Positions 37,532-50,629 of a stretch of 64,000 nucleotides of DNA are shown here, piece by piece. The notes under the pieces were generated by a model, which saw only the letters and a list, made by a program, of their open reading frames with translations, searched no databases and was not told the origin of the DNA. The position numbers were made by a program, and so were the translations under genes. Numbering within the stretch: position 1 is the first letter of the stretch; each line of letters opens with the position of its first letter. The DNA is taken from contig JALGPX010000028.1 of assembly GCA_023515795.1 (NCBI GenBank), positions 28,500-92,499 on the forward strand, read 5' to 3'. This stretch comes from Amoeboaphelidium occidentale (lineage: Eukaryota; Aphelidiomycota; Aphelidea).

Positions 37532-40500
37532 ATGAGTTCATCGGCGTCTTCTGGAATGAATAAAACTCATCCTGCCTCTCATAGAGGTACCAAAATCCGC
37601 TCAGAGTCGGTATACAAGTTCAATGGCCCGTCAGCAGGCTTGGTTGCACTTTCAGCTTCCAATTATTCTCAGAGAACATCGTCAATGGGACAACTTAACC
37701 TGTTTTCCCTTTCGGATCCTGTCGCAGAGAGCAACTGTCCAACTTCTGGTGACCTCTTTCAAACTGCACTGAAGGCCAGACAAGGTTCTGTTTTGAGTAG
37801 AGGAACTATACTGAAACGAGACCATTATCCGCAAGGTTACTATACGCTGCAGTGACCTAATATTCTAGGAACAAATTATGAGTTGGAGTATTGCTTTGAA
37901 GGGGCACCTAATTTCAGGAAGACTCATTTTAATATATACGGAGTGTCTCAGCCTACAAAGTCTGGGCTTGTCACACTGTTGCATTTCCTGAATTACGTAG
38001 AAAATCGCAGGGTTTACTGGTTTAATTCAAGAGAAGAGCCTGTAATTTACATTAATGGCTACCCATTTGTTCTGAGGGATGCTGATTTTCCTAAGCAGAA
38101 TGTTCGCACTTATACTGGGATCACAGCCGATCGTCTGGAGCAGCTGGAACAGCGTCTTAAAGATGATATTCTGAAGGAATCCAAGAAGTGCCAAAAGCTT
38201 TTATTGGTTCACGACGAATTGGGTATTTTTTTACAGTTGGAAACTTATTTTAGATGATGGAAGCATCATAAGTTCCTGGATCTGCGCTGATACAATCGAA
38301 ACTTCAAAAGATGTCTTTCACAGCTTGATATCTAGTGGGTTTGATATTGTGTTCACCAGGATTCCTATATCTCCAGAGCAAAGACCAGAAGATAAGTATT
38401 TGGATGAGTATGTTCAGATTGTAAAGAATGCACCACTTGATGCACCTCTCGTGTTTAATTGTGGTTTAGGAGTCGGGCGAACCACTTTTGGAATGGTATC
38501 TTCATTGTTGATAAGAAATGCAATGATGATACACCAAGGTATTAAAAAGGTTGAAGAGCCATTTTTGAGCCCAGCAGATTCTGAGATCTTTGACATGGAA
38601 CAAGAGAAAAGAACAGTTTTACGGCTGGTTTATGTCATCGAGAGAGGCCTGAATTCCAAGTTTAATGGTGTCTCGGCCATAGAATGGGCTTTATCGCGTG
38701 GTAATCTGACTGACCATTTAAAAAATGCGCTATGCGGGAATTATTCAATTATAATTTCTCTTGCCAGCGTACTTGAGAACGGACAACATGACAAGAAATT
38801 GTTAGATCAGATGATTAACAGATGTAAGCTGTTTTTTAGTTTCTGCTTAAACTCTTTTAGGCGATACCTTGATAAATCTTAGGGAGGAAATTCTCATTAA
38901 CCGCATTAGGTTCTCTTCAGAAGATAATCCTCATTACTTGGACAAGGCGCAAGCATTCCTTGAACGTTATCTGTTTTTACTAGCGTTTTCAGCATATGTT
39001 AACACAGAGATTAATAACAATTATCAAGATCTGACTTTTAGTCAATGGTTATTGAAAAGGCCAGAGGTTTGGAACATGTTGCAGAGTGTGCGAAAGAAAG
39101 GCACAGACCTATTTCTTTTCAGGCCTGTTGAAGATCTGTCTGGCATGATAGGAAAGACCATGCAAGAAACATTTGGTAAGAACAAGAGGAAAGAATTGGA
39201 CGGAGTGGTAATTAGAAACAGGAATGGAGTTGTGTTAGGCCCTCAATTAATATTGAAAGTTGATCATTGGCCATCTGAGAAGATGCTTAAGGGAGAAATC
39301 GAGGGTGCAGCCAATTTCAGGCGTATTGCTGATTTAAAACTATTTGCTGTTGCCCAGCCAACATTGGATGGAATCACTAATGTTATCAATTATGTTTCAA
39401 AAGTTTGCGAGCCAAAGAAGATTGTATGGATTAATCTGAGGGAAGAGCCTCTTGTTTATATCAACAAAAGTGCGTATGTTCTGAGAGACGAGTTTTACAC
39501 TTTAAGAAACTTAAAGTCTTACGCAGGTATAACACAAAATCGTTTAGACTCTCTTGAATGTCGTCTTAAAGAAGACGTTATTAAGGAAGCTCATCAGTAT
39601 GAAGGGAAAATCCTGTTGCACGAAGAAAGCGAAGGCGAAGTGTATCCTTTGTGGACTGTTGTGGATCCTCAAGATGTTTTCACCATTAAAGAGACTTTCG
39701 ATGAATTTTCAACCAAGAACAATGTTAGTTACTGCAGGGTCCCGATCACGGCTGAAACTTGTCCAGAAGAAAAAGACTTTGATCAGCTTTTGTATATTTG
39801 TTTGCAGAATGATGAAAACTCGGCTGTTTTTATCATCAACTGCCAAATTGGAATAGGCCGTTCTACAACTGGTGCTGTCATCCTGTCTCTAATTTTAAAA
39901 TGGTTAAAAAAGTATAGAAAAAGCGAAAAGAGTTTGTTAAAGGTCAATAGTGATCACAGCATAGAGAACAAATACTTGACACCCGCTGATTCTTCCGCAG
40001 GTAGCTATCAAGCCATTCACTCTTTGCTAAGGGTGATCAGAAGCGGTTTGGATTCGAAACACACTGTCGATACAACAATTGACGAATGTGCAACTTTCAT
40101 AAATTTGAGGTAAGCCTCTTGGTAGAGGTGCTTATATTCTAGATCTACTATTGATGACTGGAGAAGCAAGGCTGAAAATGCTGTCTCCGTTGAGGAGAAG
40201 GAAGCGGCTGTGAAGAAAGGTCTTGCATCCCTTGGGAGATACTTCTATTTGATTGCATTCCAGGCGTTTTTGGAAACATCAAGGCCTGAAAGTTTGTACA
40301 ATATGGAATCCTTTTCAGATTTTGTTAAGAAGCACGCAGAGTTTAAGACAATGTTAAAGGATATGGAAGCAGGTGGCTTCAATTCGTTGTTGCCAGTTCA
40401 TAAAATCGAACCTGGAGACGGCGTTGCTCTTTCATCAGAAGTTCTTTCTGTTGTAAACAGACGAAAGGGATCTGTTCTAGCTTCACAGATGATACTTAAA

Positions 40501-41885
40501 TATGATCATTTTCCTGGCTGCCAGAAACTGTCTCTATTAGACAGAATTGAAGGGGCTCCCAACTTTAGACAAGTTGAACCATATCCAGGAGGAGGCAAAA
40601 TATTTGGTGTTGCGATGCCAACAAAGGTTTTGTTATTCTGGCTTGAATCTTATTATTAGGACGCTATTATTTCGGTTGTCCAGAAAACTGGTGTTAGACC
40701 TGGAGAAAGAAAAAAATTGATATGGACATCCTTAAGAGAAGAGCCAGTTATATACATCAATGGAAGGTTATTATTTCATTAATGCTCCTTAAGTTTAGAC
40801 CTTTTGTGTTGCGTTTCTTTCAAGATCCTGTAAAGAACTTGGAGACAACTGGAATAATTCAGGAGAGAGTAGAATTGATGGAAAAAAGGATGAAAAAAGN
40901 NNNNNNNNNNNNNNNNNAAGTTTAGACCTTTTGTGTTGCGTTTCTTTCAGGATCCTGTAAAGAACTTGGAGACAACTGGAATAATTCAGGAGAGAGTAGA
41001 ATTGATGGAAAAAAGGATGAAAAAAGATATTATTGAAGAAATGAAAGAATATGGTGGGAGGATCTTGTTGCACGAAGAGGAAGTTTCGAGCTCGGGATTT
41101 CAAGTAGTGGTAAGTTTATACAAATTTGTCTTAAATATTAGCCTGTTTGGGAGAGTTGCACTCCAGAAAACGTTTTGACTCCATCAGAAGTCTTCGAAGC
41201 TCTTCATGCTCAAGGATTTAATGTTTTGTACAGGCGTATTCCTATTACTGACGAACAGGCTCCAATTCCGCATGTATTTGATTTAGTTTTACAAGAAGTG
41301 GAACAAATGGGGCCTGAAACATATCTCATGTTCAATTGTCAGATGGGAAGAGGTAGGACAACAACAGGTATGGTCATAGCTTACTTATCGCAGCTTCTAA
41401 GGGAGAAGGGTGCGACCAAGAGTGTATTGACCCCGTCGAACGATGACGACTCATTACTTGTTAAATCTGTCAATTCATTGACATTAGGTGAACAGGAAAG
41501 AGAAAGAGAGAGATACTTGCATGGTGAATACAAGGTTATTCTTCAATTGATATCTGTATTGCAGTTCGGGACTTTGAGTAAAAGAATCGTTGACGAAGCT
41601 ATCGACGGTTGTTATCATATTCAAAATATTCGGGAAGCAGTATATGATTACAAAATTCGCATACAATCCATTGAGGCGGTCGACTCAAATGCAGACAATA
41701 AGAAAAAGCTCATGCTTTTTCATGTCGGAATCAACTATCTCATTCGCTACTTTTACTTGATCACATTTGGAAACTACTTATTGGAGAAAAGTAATCAAAC
41801 TGGTTCGTTTTCGAGTTTCAACGATTGGCTCAGTGACAGAAGAGAAATTAGTAATCTTATTAGCGGCGAAATAGATTTCTCATGA
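37532..41885 (+). CDS. Paladin-like protein with three phosphatase-type repeats
   Basis: Exons 37532-37835, 37869-38222, 38254-38823, 38861-40109, 40143-40626, 40660-40766, 40926-41109 and 41142-41885 join to 1,331 residues. Three repeats each show an (E)GAxNFR block (FEGAPNFRK, EGAANFRRI, EGAPNFRQV), a REEP-[VL]-[IV]-YIN block and a CX5R loop: CGLGVGRTT, CQIGIGRSTT, CQMGRGRTTT. This is the paladin (PALD1) layout, related to phytase-like tyrosine phosphatases. Catalytic activity is unproven in the family. Exon 7 is duplicated around an assembly gap, and I used the right-hand copy. Confidence 0.88.
40791..41024. repeat. Gap-flanking duplicate inside the paladin gene (assembly artefact)
   Basis: 107 bases at 40791-40897 recur at 40918-41024 around 20 Ns, with CAAGAT versus CAGGAT as the visible difference. 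Collapsing the two copies gives an uninterrupted frame. Both copies include the intron end and the start of exon 7. Confidence 0.9.
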
Positions 41886-41898
41886 GACTGCAAAGGAT

Positions 41899-43627
41899 TT
41901 ATTTTTTGCAAATTTTCTTGCATTTAGCAACAGCATCCAAAATATTAAGGCCGCCATGTCCGAAAACATTATTAGGAACATCATCTTTGGAATCATCTCC
42001 ACATTTCAAAAACCCACTAGGTAACTTCGTAGCCGTGCTTTGAAGAATATCCTGAATCATGTCAACATCACGAGCAACACATGGGCAAGCCTCAACTAGT
42101 AACAGGACGGCCCCGCCAACATGAGGGCTTGCCATTGAGGTCCCTGAAAGAGATGCATACTTGTCGGTAGCCTTAGGGTCCATTCTTGAAACAAAGGCAG
42201 CTCTGACTGAAGATCCTGGCGCAGCGATATCAGGCTTAATAATAGGCTTGCTTTTACCAAGGTGATATGATGGTCCTTTTGAAGAGAAGAAAGCAATATT
42301 ATTGCTTTTAAATCCTAAAGCACCAACGCTGATTACTGAAGGCTCATAGCCAGGAGGACTTCCAATTGTGGAGCACATCGGTCCTTCATTTCCTGCAGAG
42401 ACAGACATGAAGACGCCAGCAGCCCTTAGATTTTCAACAGCTTTTGTAAACGTATGGACAGCTAATGTAATTAGAAAGAAGTCAGAAAACTTACCGCATC
42501 CCTCAGATTTAGGACATCCATAAGAATTTCCAACAGCAACTGGTCTGAGCTTTTTCTTTGGATTCTTGCCCTGCAAATCTAGAAAAATCAACAATGGACA
42601 TGCATATACTTACCTATAGGAGCCAAAAAGAATTGCAAACAGGCCAGGTACGTTTCTGGAGATCCAACACCATTAATCATATTTCTACAAGCCATCCATT
42701 TTGCTCCTGGAGCAACTCCGACTCCTTTTCTTCCGATAGCGGTCGATGTTGTGTGCGTTCCATGACCATTATCATCGAATGGCTCTTCTAATCTCTTGTT
42801 TACAAACTTTTTACCAACGTCAGAATCCTTGACACCATCAAACCAAGCATAATTATGATCGAATGTGATATTTCCTTCTGCAGAAACTTTTCTGCCCAAG
42901 TAATTATCAACAAGGGATTCATGTAGATAATTTACACCAGTATCAGCGTTTCCATATATCAAATCTTTACCAGTGATAGATTCATTCCACAACTCAGTGG
43001 CGTGAATCCATTCGATGTTCCATTCAGGATTGTTGTCAGCCTTCTCTTGGCTTTCTTCTGCAACATCGTTAATGTAACCAGCAAATCTTCTGTCCGCCTG
43101 TAAACGAAGATAAGGATCGTAACTTGCGGAGAATGCATCGTATTGCTTATCGTTCTCTAGCTTCACACGAAACCACTTGTTGGACTCGACCCTCTCAACA
43201 ACATCCAGCTTACGGATCTCTTCCAAAACTTCAGAGGAAGTAATATCAATTACAACAGCATTGGCAACATACAGGGATCTTATTCTTTTGACGTCCGGAA
43301 GAGCCTCAAGTGTTTGCACCAATAATTCTTGTTGTTCCGTTGCACTTCTCTGCAAGAATTCAACAACATAGTCACCAAACTGTTCGGAATCCTTCTGCTT
43401 GTCCTGATATAGTTGAAGATAATTGGGATCTTGTTGGAAAGCGGCCTGCTCCTTCAGGTAAAGAATAACTGAAACAGGAATGTTCTTTGACGCAGTTGCG
43501 ACTTCCTTTTCGACCTTGACAGATGAGCATAGGGCAATATATAAATTGTTACCGCAGTATCGGCAAAGAATGCCTGCGTTAATGGAACCAGCAATAGAAA
43601 CCAAAGTTGAAACAGTTCAGCGATCAT
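41899..43627 (-). CDS. Secreted subtilisin-like serine protease (S8 family)
   Basis: Exons 43627-43553, 43514-42614, 42578-42495 and 42461-41899 encode 540 residues; introns are 38, 35 and 33 nt. Exon 1 is a signal peptide (MIAELFQLWFLLLVPLTQA). A propeptide with the inhibitor-type VANAVVIDITSSEV follows. The catalytic triad is visible: Asp in YGNADTGVNYLH, His in DNGHGTHTTSTAIG and Ser in SGTSMASPHVGGAV, with the oxyanion Asn in SVSAGNEGPM. The final residues are lysine- and cysteine-rich (AKCKKICKK). The second exon restores EGC-AVHTF across the last intron. It faces the DENND6 gene with 145 bp between starts. Confidence 0.92.
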
Positions 43628-43772
43628 TTGGAACTGGGAAATTGTGAAACATTTGTTCACAGACGCGGCGCAAGTGCTCTGACGCCGTAATAAGTTCAAA
43701 CTGTCTATTTCGCGATTAAAATCTTTCAGTAACTTCCTGAGACCTAAGTTTAGAGAATTTACTTGCCCTATT

Positions 43773-46700
43773 ATGGAAAATGATCTTGATGGCGACATTA
43801 GCGCCTTGCGCAGCCGCATGTTCCCAGATGACCACAATGGGTACGACACTTCGACTCACAGTTTAGCGACCCGGTCAATTACGGAGACCTATTCCGATGA
43901 TGGTTCATTCGCTAGTGCAGCGTCGAGGTTGGACAGCAATGCCGATGATTTCAGTTCTGATGCAGGAAAGGATTCCACAGAGAGATCTGCTACGTTGGAT
44001 GGAGCTAGTACCAGCAACTATGACGACATACTTGACAAGATGGATAGGGATCTATTAGTGGAGAAGACTGAGGACGATGATACTACAAATCGAAATCAGA
44101 CCTCTAAGCAAAGGCCATCTCTGAAGATTGATACTAAAAGCGACTCAGGGGGATCTCTTAAATCGCCATTGACGCCGATATTGGATAACGAGGTTGATAC
44201 TGCGTCTTTACAGCGATTTCGGTTATGGGCGATTGGGATTGTGTTACTGGACTTTGATCTTGATGTTGGCCAGACCATTGAATATTCTTATCCGCCAGGC
44301 TTAGGATTAGATGAGACTGAGAAGTCTAACATGTAAGAATGCGTTTTACGGGTTTTTATTTATGATTATCATTTAGACGGTTTTCTAGCTTTCCTGATTC
44401 ATCTTCTAGCACGGGAGATACTCTCTTTAGTTTTCGATGTCCATCTTCATCATGGACGAGAAGCGTTTCCTCAGAAGCAACATGTTTGTCCTATTCATCC
44501 GATGAATACCTCTACGGTTACGTGTTCTTCCGACAAACCAAAGACTCTACTTATCGAAGAGGTTACATGCAAAAATCTTTGGTTATTCTATCTATTCATC
44601 CATATCCTGGTCTTTTTCTCAGGCTTGCGGCATTAATGGGAAGATCTTACTTTGAACTTCACGAGTATTTAAGAAATTCTGATTTAAATCAGAGCTCAAG
44701 AACGTCAGAACAACCCTTAGCCTCTGATGCTAGACAAATTCTCACAAATGCTTTCTATCAGATCGCTTCGTGGCCTCAGATTGAGCAAGGGAAAACGCTG
44801 GAACTCGTTTTTGATCATACAGGACTAATTGTCGAGATACCAGCAGCTCTTGGGTGTAGATCGCAATTATTGGAGAGCAGCGGCTTGGTTTTGAAATCTC
44901 TTCCTACATCTATTCCTAGAAGTCCGATAAGCCTTGCTCCTTCTTTTGATTCCAAAGAGCTTCAATTATTAAGGCGGGAACAAATACTTGCAAGTATTCC
45001 ATCATCAATTTTGCACACATGCGGTTTCCTGACGCACTCAGAACATGAAGACTCTTTATACTTCAAACGAGAATCCTTAATGAATTTCCCGAATACTGAT
45101 TATCCTGGAAGTTCTCTTGGATGTTTCCTGCGATTTGCGGATTCCTTTGACAGTTTATGGACTTTATGGGAGTTAATGGTTCTTGGAGAGCCTTTAGTCG
45201 TATTTGGTAGAAGTCAAGTTATTGTTAGTGAAACAATTTGGTGGCTTACGGAATTGATAAAGCCTTTACCATTTGGGGGAGATTTCAGACCATACTTTAC
45301 AATACAAGACATGGATTTCAGTAGACTTACAAAATTATTCGCAGGAAAATCCAGGCTTAAAATCAGTTACGGTCATAATTTGTCGAGTTCACTATTTAAA
45401 AGTCCCATGAGCAGCGCCAGCTCCATTGGAGACAGCGACATGAAGTTGGTCTCTGGCATCTCTATCTATAAGAATGATCATTCTCGTTCTCTTTCTTCAT
45501 CTAGTTTGAAACTAGGAGATTCGTTCAGAAAGAATGGTATACTTTATATTTTTTGAATTAATGATTTAGTGGAATCACCACAGGGGACTGCTTTTGAGAA
45601 CGAGGTTTCTCATGAGAACAAATTCATTCTTCTCGGAGTCACAAACCCTTTCTTTATCAAAGCCTTAGAGGATTGGCCTCACAAGTTCTGTGTATCAAAT
45701 GGGAGTTTATTTTCTCAACTGCCGTCTTTCGTCGGAAACTCAACAGCATCACCATCACCTTCGAGCACAAATGAAAAGTCAGATTCTCCGAAAGCTGTAC
45801 GTCCTTCGATACGAAAAAAGGCATCATCAATGCATTTGAGTCCTGGCCTTACTTCTCACCACAAGCCTTACTTAATCAAAGACAAAACGTTCATTCAAAC
45901 TCTGGATCATATCATGGCTCAAGCAGTCGGACATGAGCAATTCAAAGGAACACAAGAAGCTACAAAGACTCCAGATCCACGGAAAAGTTTCAAGTCTTTC
46001 ATATCCACAATATCATCTTCTATGAGCCCATCGAATGGTTCTTCTCCTAAACACAATATTGGTGCATCGGCGAAACCGCACAAGGGCTACGTCTTAAATG
46101 AACTCATAAGGAGACACTTTGTTCAATTTACTGAACAATTTCTTAATCCGCTCAATAGGTACTTTGCTAGTCTAATACCGAGTCCCTCGTTACCATTCCT
46201 GAAGGAAAATTTGACTGCAAAACAAAGATCTGTTCATTCTCAAACTGGAGTGGAATTTTGTTATCCTCCATCTTTGCATGCTTTTAAGATCAGACCTTTC
46301 AATTACGCTGCGTTTCTACTGCAGTTAAGCTCTAACGAGAATCCCAAGATCTCATTCAAGTCCACTGCAAAGATATCAGAGTTCTATGCAAGATTTCTTG
46401 AAAGCCCAAATTTCCATAGCTGGCTTAAAGACAAGAAGCTCGTTGCAGAGAGGCAGCTGAGGAAAGTGTATATCAGTCATTTATTAGGTCATAAATGTGG
46501 CGAAGATGAAACTGGAGATGATTTGGAGTTGTTATATTTCTATTTGTGCATCAGGAGAGAATTGTTTTGGCTTCGTGGTAAAACATTTCCATTTGAGAAG
46601 TCAAACATATCAAAGCAGAACCAGAACAGATCTACCTCTCCAAGAGAAACTGTTTTATTAATTACGGATAATGAAGCAGCAATTTTTGAAGACAAGGCAA

Positions 46701-46825
46701 TTCAGATTTGGAAGCGCTTTAATCCAGAATTACAAAAAAGCTTCTCAGATGGTCTTTGGGACTCATTTTTAGATGCACAAGAGCCTCTTACCATAGAGGG
46801 AGACATTCTCGTTGTAAAACAGTAA
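43773..46825 (+). CDS. DENN domain protein, DENND6-like Rab exchange factor
   Basis: Exons 43773-44332, 44377-45536 and 45570-46825 encode 991 residues. After an acidic, Ser-rich N-terminus the uDENN begins LWAIGIVLLDFDLDVGQTIE and continues RFSSFPDSSSSTGDTLFSFR and YGYVFFRQTKDSTYRRGYMQ, which are close to DENND6/FAM116. The cDENN has WTLWELMVLGEPLVVFG. Human DENND6A acts on Rab14 in endosomal recycling. This protein is about 400 residues longer than animal DENND6, mainly because of Ser-rich inserts (residues about 535-580 and 640-720). AVL9-like family members are the alternative. Confidence 0.82.
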
Positions 46826-46904
46826 AGCGGTTTGCAAGCTATTGATTTTTGGCACGTGCGATTTTTGCTCGCTTTCGATTTCCTTCGTAAGGTGCCAATT
46901 AGTA

Positions 46905-48484
46905 ATGAATTTCACACTTCAGAGCGACACCGTGCAGAAGCGTGACGCAAAAATCGTGTCAAAGTATCTACACACGGCTTATCGTATTGATGAGGGCACG
47001 AAGCGCATTACACCAAAAACGACGCATTACCAGTTCGAAACGAACACAAAGATCCCAAAGACAGGGTAATTAGAAGTAACAGTCTTATCAGACTAAATTT
47101 TGGTAGGCTAATGATGGTCGGATGGGGTGGAAATAATGGGACTACGGTAACCGCTGGTATCTTGGCAAATCAAAGAAAACTTTTATGGCGCACCAAAGAA
47201 GGTGTTCAAACATCGAATTATTACGGTTCAATGGTCATGTCGTCTACAGTTAAGCTTGGCAACGATGAGCAGGGCCAAAGCGTTTATGTTCCGATATTTG
47301 AATTAATGCCTTTTGTTCATCCGAATGATTTAGTTGTTGGAGGTTGGGATATCTGTGGAAACGATTTAGCCACTGCCATGGACGAGTCTAAAGTACTTGA
47401 GCCTGACTTAAAGAGACAAATCTACGACGATATGAAAAAAATGGTTCCTTTGCCGTCGATTTATTCGCCAAACTTTATCGCTGAAAATCAGGGCAGCAGA
47501 GCAAACAATTTGGTGAACGGTTCAAAAAGAGAACAATTAGAAAAAATTCGTTCTGATATTCGCGAGTTCAAAAGAACGAAAGGCGTCGATAAAGTTGTTG
47601 TTTTATGGACTGCTACAACTGAGCGATGGTCCATGGGCATGGGCAATACTGCTGATACAGCTGAAGGTCTCATGAAAGTTATTGATGAAAATAATGATGA
47701 AGTGTCTCCTTCAACCATTTTTGCTGTTGCGTCTATTTTAGAAGACTGTGTTTTTATAAATGGCTCTCCACAGAATACTTTGGTTAAAGGCGTTATGGAC
47801 TTGGCATTGAAGCATGATGTATTCATTGCAGGCGATGACTTTAAAACAGGTCAAACGAAATTGAAGGCTGTAATGACAGATTATTTGCTATGTTCTGGAC
47901 TCAAGCCTTTAGCGATTACAAGTTACAATCATCTTGGTAATAATGATGGAAAAAATCTATCTGCTCCACTGCAGTTTAGATCTAAAGAGATTTCAAAAAC
48001 TAATTTGGTTGATGATATGGTAAGTACAAATCGTGTTCTATTCGAGAAAGCGGAGAAGCCAGATCATACGGTTGTAATTAAGTACGTTCCAGCGGTTGGA
48101 GATTCTAAGAGAGCCATGGATGAGTATTACAGTGAAATATTCATGGGAGGCAGAAACACAATCGCAATTCATAACACCTGCGAAGATTCATTGCTGGCCG
48201 CACCAATTATTATTGACCTTGTTATTGTCGCAGAGTTGATGACAAGGATCAAATTCCTTGTATCTGGAAATGATCTCCCTCTGCAAACGTCAGGATTTAA
48301 GCGTTTATACCCTATCCTTTCATCGCTGGCTTTTTTCTTAAAAGCGCCTCAAGGTCCTGAAGGCTTAATGTTGAATCAGTCATTGTTTCATCAACGCAGT
48401 GTTTTGGAAAATTTCTTTAAGGCATGTGTAGGAATTTATGGCGGGGATTTTGACGTTGAGCTTATAACAGGAAACAATTCATAA
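46905..48484 (+). CDS. INO1: Inositol-3-phosphate synthase
   Basis: Exons 46905-47065 and 47107-48484 encode 512 residues; the intron is 41 nt. The splice restores G-LMMVGWGGNNGTTVTAGIL, the NAD-binding start of the family. Further blocks are PMHPNDL-like PFVHPNDLVVGGWDICGNDL, VVLWTATTERWS, FIAGDDFKTGQTKLKAVM, SYNHLGNNDGKNLSAP, and NTIAIHNTCEDSLLAAPIII. The enzyme makes inositol-3-phosphate from glucose-6-phosphate, the first step of inositol lipid synthesis. It converges with CENP-C, 20 bp apart. Confidence 0.97.
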
Positions 48485-48504
48485 AACTTTCATATATTAA
48501 AATT

Positions 48505-50551
48505 TTAATCATTTTTGTTCTCAAGCTGCACAGGTTCTGTTCTGTCATTAACAAAAAATACTCTAGATTCTCGTGAGCCATTGTTTGAAATTTTGAAGTG
48601 ATTTCGTTTAGGGATCAAAAATGAGCTTCCTCTAGGCATAATAACTGTAGTTTCGTTGATTGTCACTTCAATTTCTCCAGAGAGAACATAACAAACAGTA
48701 GTGATATTTCCACTATTGCGAATCGGCTTCTCTGAGCCTTTTGGAAACGACATCATTCCAGCGCAAAGATTAGGGTTGAATGGATCAGCTAACAATTTAG
48801 CCAGCTTAAAAGTGCCATGTTTTGATTCTTTAAACTTTGGCTCGACAGGAGGATGGATAATATCTAGAATGAGTGAATAACTTGCCTACAAAATACCTTC
48901 ATCAACAAGTTCCTCAGTAAAAGGATCAACTACTGTAACTACAGGGTCGATTTCAACTTTGTATCCACTTCTGCTCTTCTTGCTCTTTGAACGCTTCTTC
49001 TCTTCATCCGGAACTCTAACAATTTCTTGAATAACAGGTACAGGGAAATTTCCTAAATGTCTCAGCAGAGTAAAAAAGCGTTACCTGATTTTCTGCGCCC
49101 AAATTTCACATGCTCATTGCGCCAATATTCAAGCGGCTTGTACCGCATTCTCGCACTTCTCTTCACCTTTTGCCCGTCTTCCGTCTCCTCTTCACGAAGA
49201 CCGCCTTTCTGATAGATTTTCACTACACATTAGATATCAATTTGCATAATTATACATTCAAGCTGAGGATTTTTTGTCTTCTTTCGATGATTATTTGGCT
49301 TGGCTGGTTGCTCTTCTGTATCACTTTGCGTGAGTTGAACAGTTGGACGACGGGATTTCTTCTTTGTAGAAATAACAGGTTCACTGTCATATTCCTCATC
49401 TGCTGGATAATTAGGCTCATCCAACATACTTGACATGCGATCTGGAGCCTCTGGAATAGACATAAGCTCATGATAACGATGGCTAGTATGATTTGATGTA
49501 GCATCAGCCATTCCATCATCATAGTTACTGTTGGCGCCATCAACAACCATGGGAGCATAATCTGATTTAACTCCACGTATAGACGTATTTTCATTGAATT
49601 TTTCAGAGGCAGCAGTCACAAGGCCTGATTTTGTCGATGGTACTCCAACAGATGCAATGTCCATAGAATTTCCATACGTTTCTTGTCTTGAAATATCATC
49701 AAAACGAGAAGATTTTGCCTCAGAGCGCATTGAAACATCATCATAGGTAATTTCGACCTCAGGATTTTCTGGGTAAACAGATCCCAGTGATTTGTTATCA
49801 GTCTCCAAAACGCTATCCTTGCGTGAAGCGTAAGCTGAGACATCATCAAAAGTTCCAAGACTGAATTTCTTTGTTCCGACGGAAAGATTATTTGAATCTC
49901 TGCGAAACACATAGTCAAAGCTGCTTTCATTCGCAGCTGAAACATCGTTTGTTGACCCTGCACTGCTTGATGTCACCGAACCAGACATGCTAACTCTTGA
50001 GCCTGTACTAGATTTTCTTCTAGGAACTCTCGTTACAGTTGTGGCAGGCCTTTTTACAGATATCTCGCTCTCGTCATCGCCTGTATCGCTTGAAGGCAAT
50101 TGCCATGATATTGACTTTCTCTTTGAAACAGGAGGACCAACTATCGACCTGGCCATCCTATTAGGAGCAACCATCTTATCAACATCAATAGCATCTTTAA
50201 AATTGAGTTACAGTAAACTCCAAGCATTACCTTCTTCCAGATCACTCTCATACGCCAGCCTTCTGTTAATGAATGGATTTCTGGAGAAGATGTGCCCTCT
50301 TGCCTTATCAAAAGCTAAAGTAGTAGGCAAGGGCTTCAAAACAATCGGCGCATTAGTAAAAGCAACTTGATTCTCCACATCAGACACATCCGAACCAGAG
50401 GAAGCAAACCAATCTTCAAGACTTGTTTCAGCTCCCAGTTTATTCACATTTACTCCTGTTTTACTAAAGATCATTACAATTATCACTCTGAAACTTACCG
50501 CCCAGTAATACCAGGCAGAAGCACTTTGGAATTTGTTTGTTTCGTCGACAT
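48505..50551 (-). CDS. MIF2: Centromere protein C (CENP-C/Mif2)
   Basis: Exons 50551-50499, 50463-50231, 50194-49256, 49222-49085, 49052-48897 and 48863-48505 encode 625 residues. The N-terminal ITGRKTGVNVNKLG is the Mif2 Mis12-binding start. The middle is long, acidic and Ser-rich. Exon 4 carries the CENP-C motif (RSARMRYKPLEYWRNEHVKF), which binds the CENP-A nucleosome. The last exon is a cupin-type dimerisation domain (TTVCYVLSGEIEVTINETTV). All five introns (32-36 nt) keep frame. CENP-C anchors the inner kinetochore. Confidence 0.95.
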
Positions 50552-50629
50552 GCTTTTGCTCTTTGATTGAAAACAAGGCTGAGAGGCTGGAACAAGTCGC
50601 ATTAAACTTAAATTTATTGCGCAGAGCAC

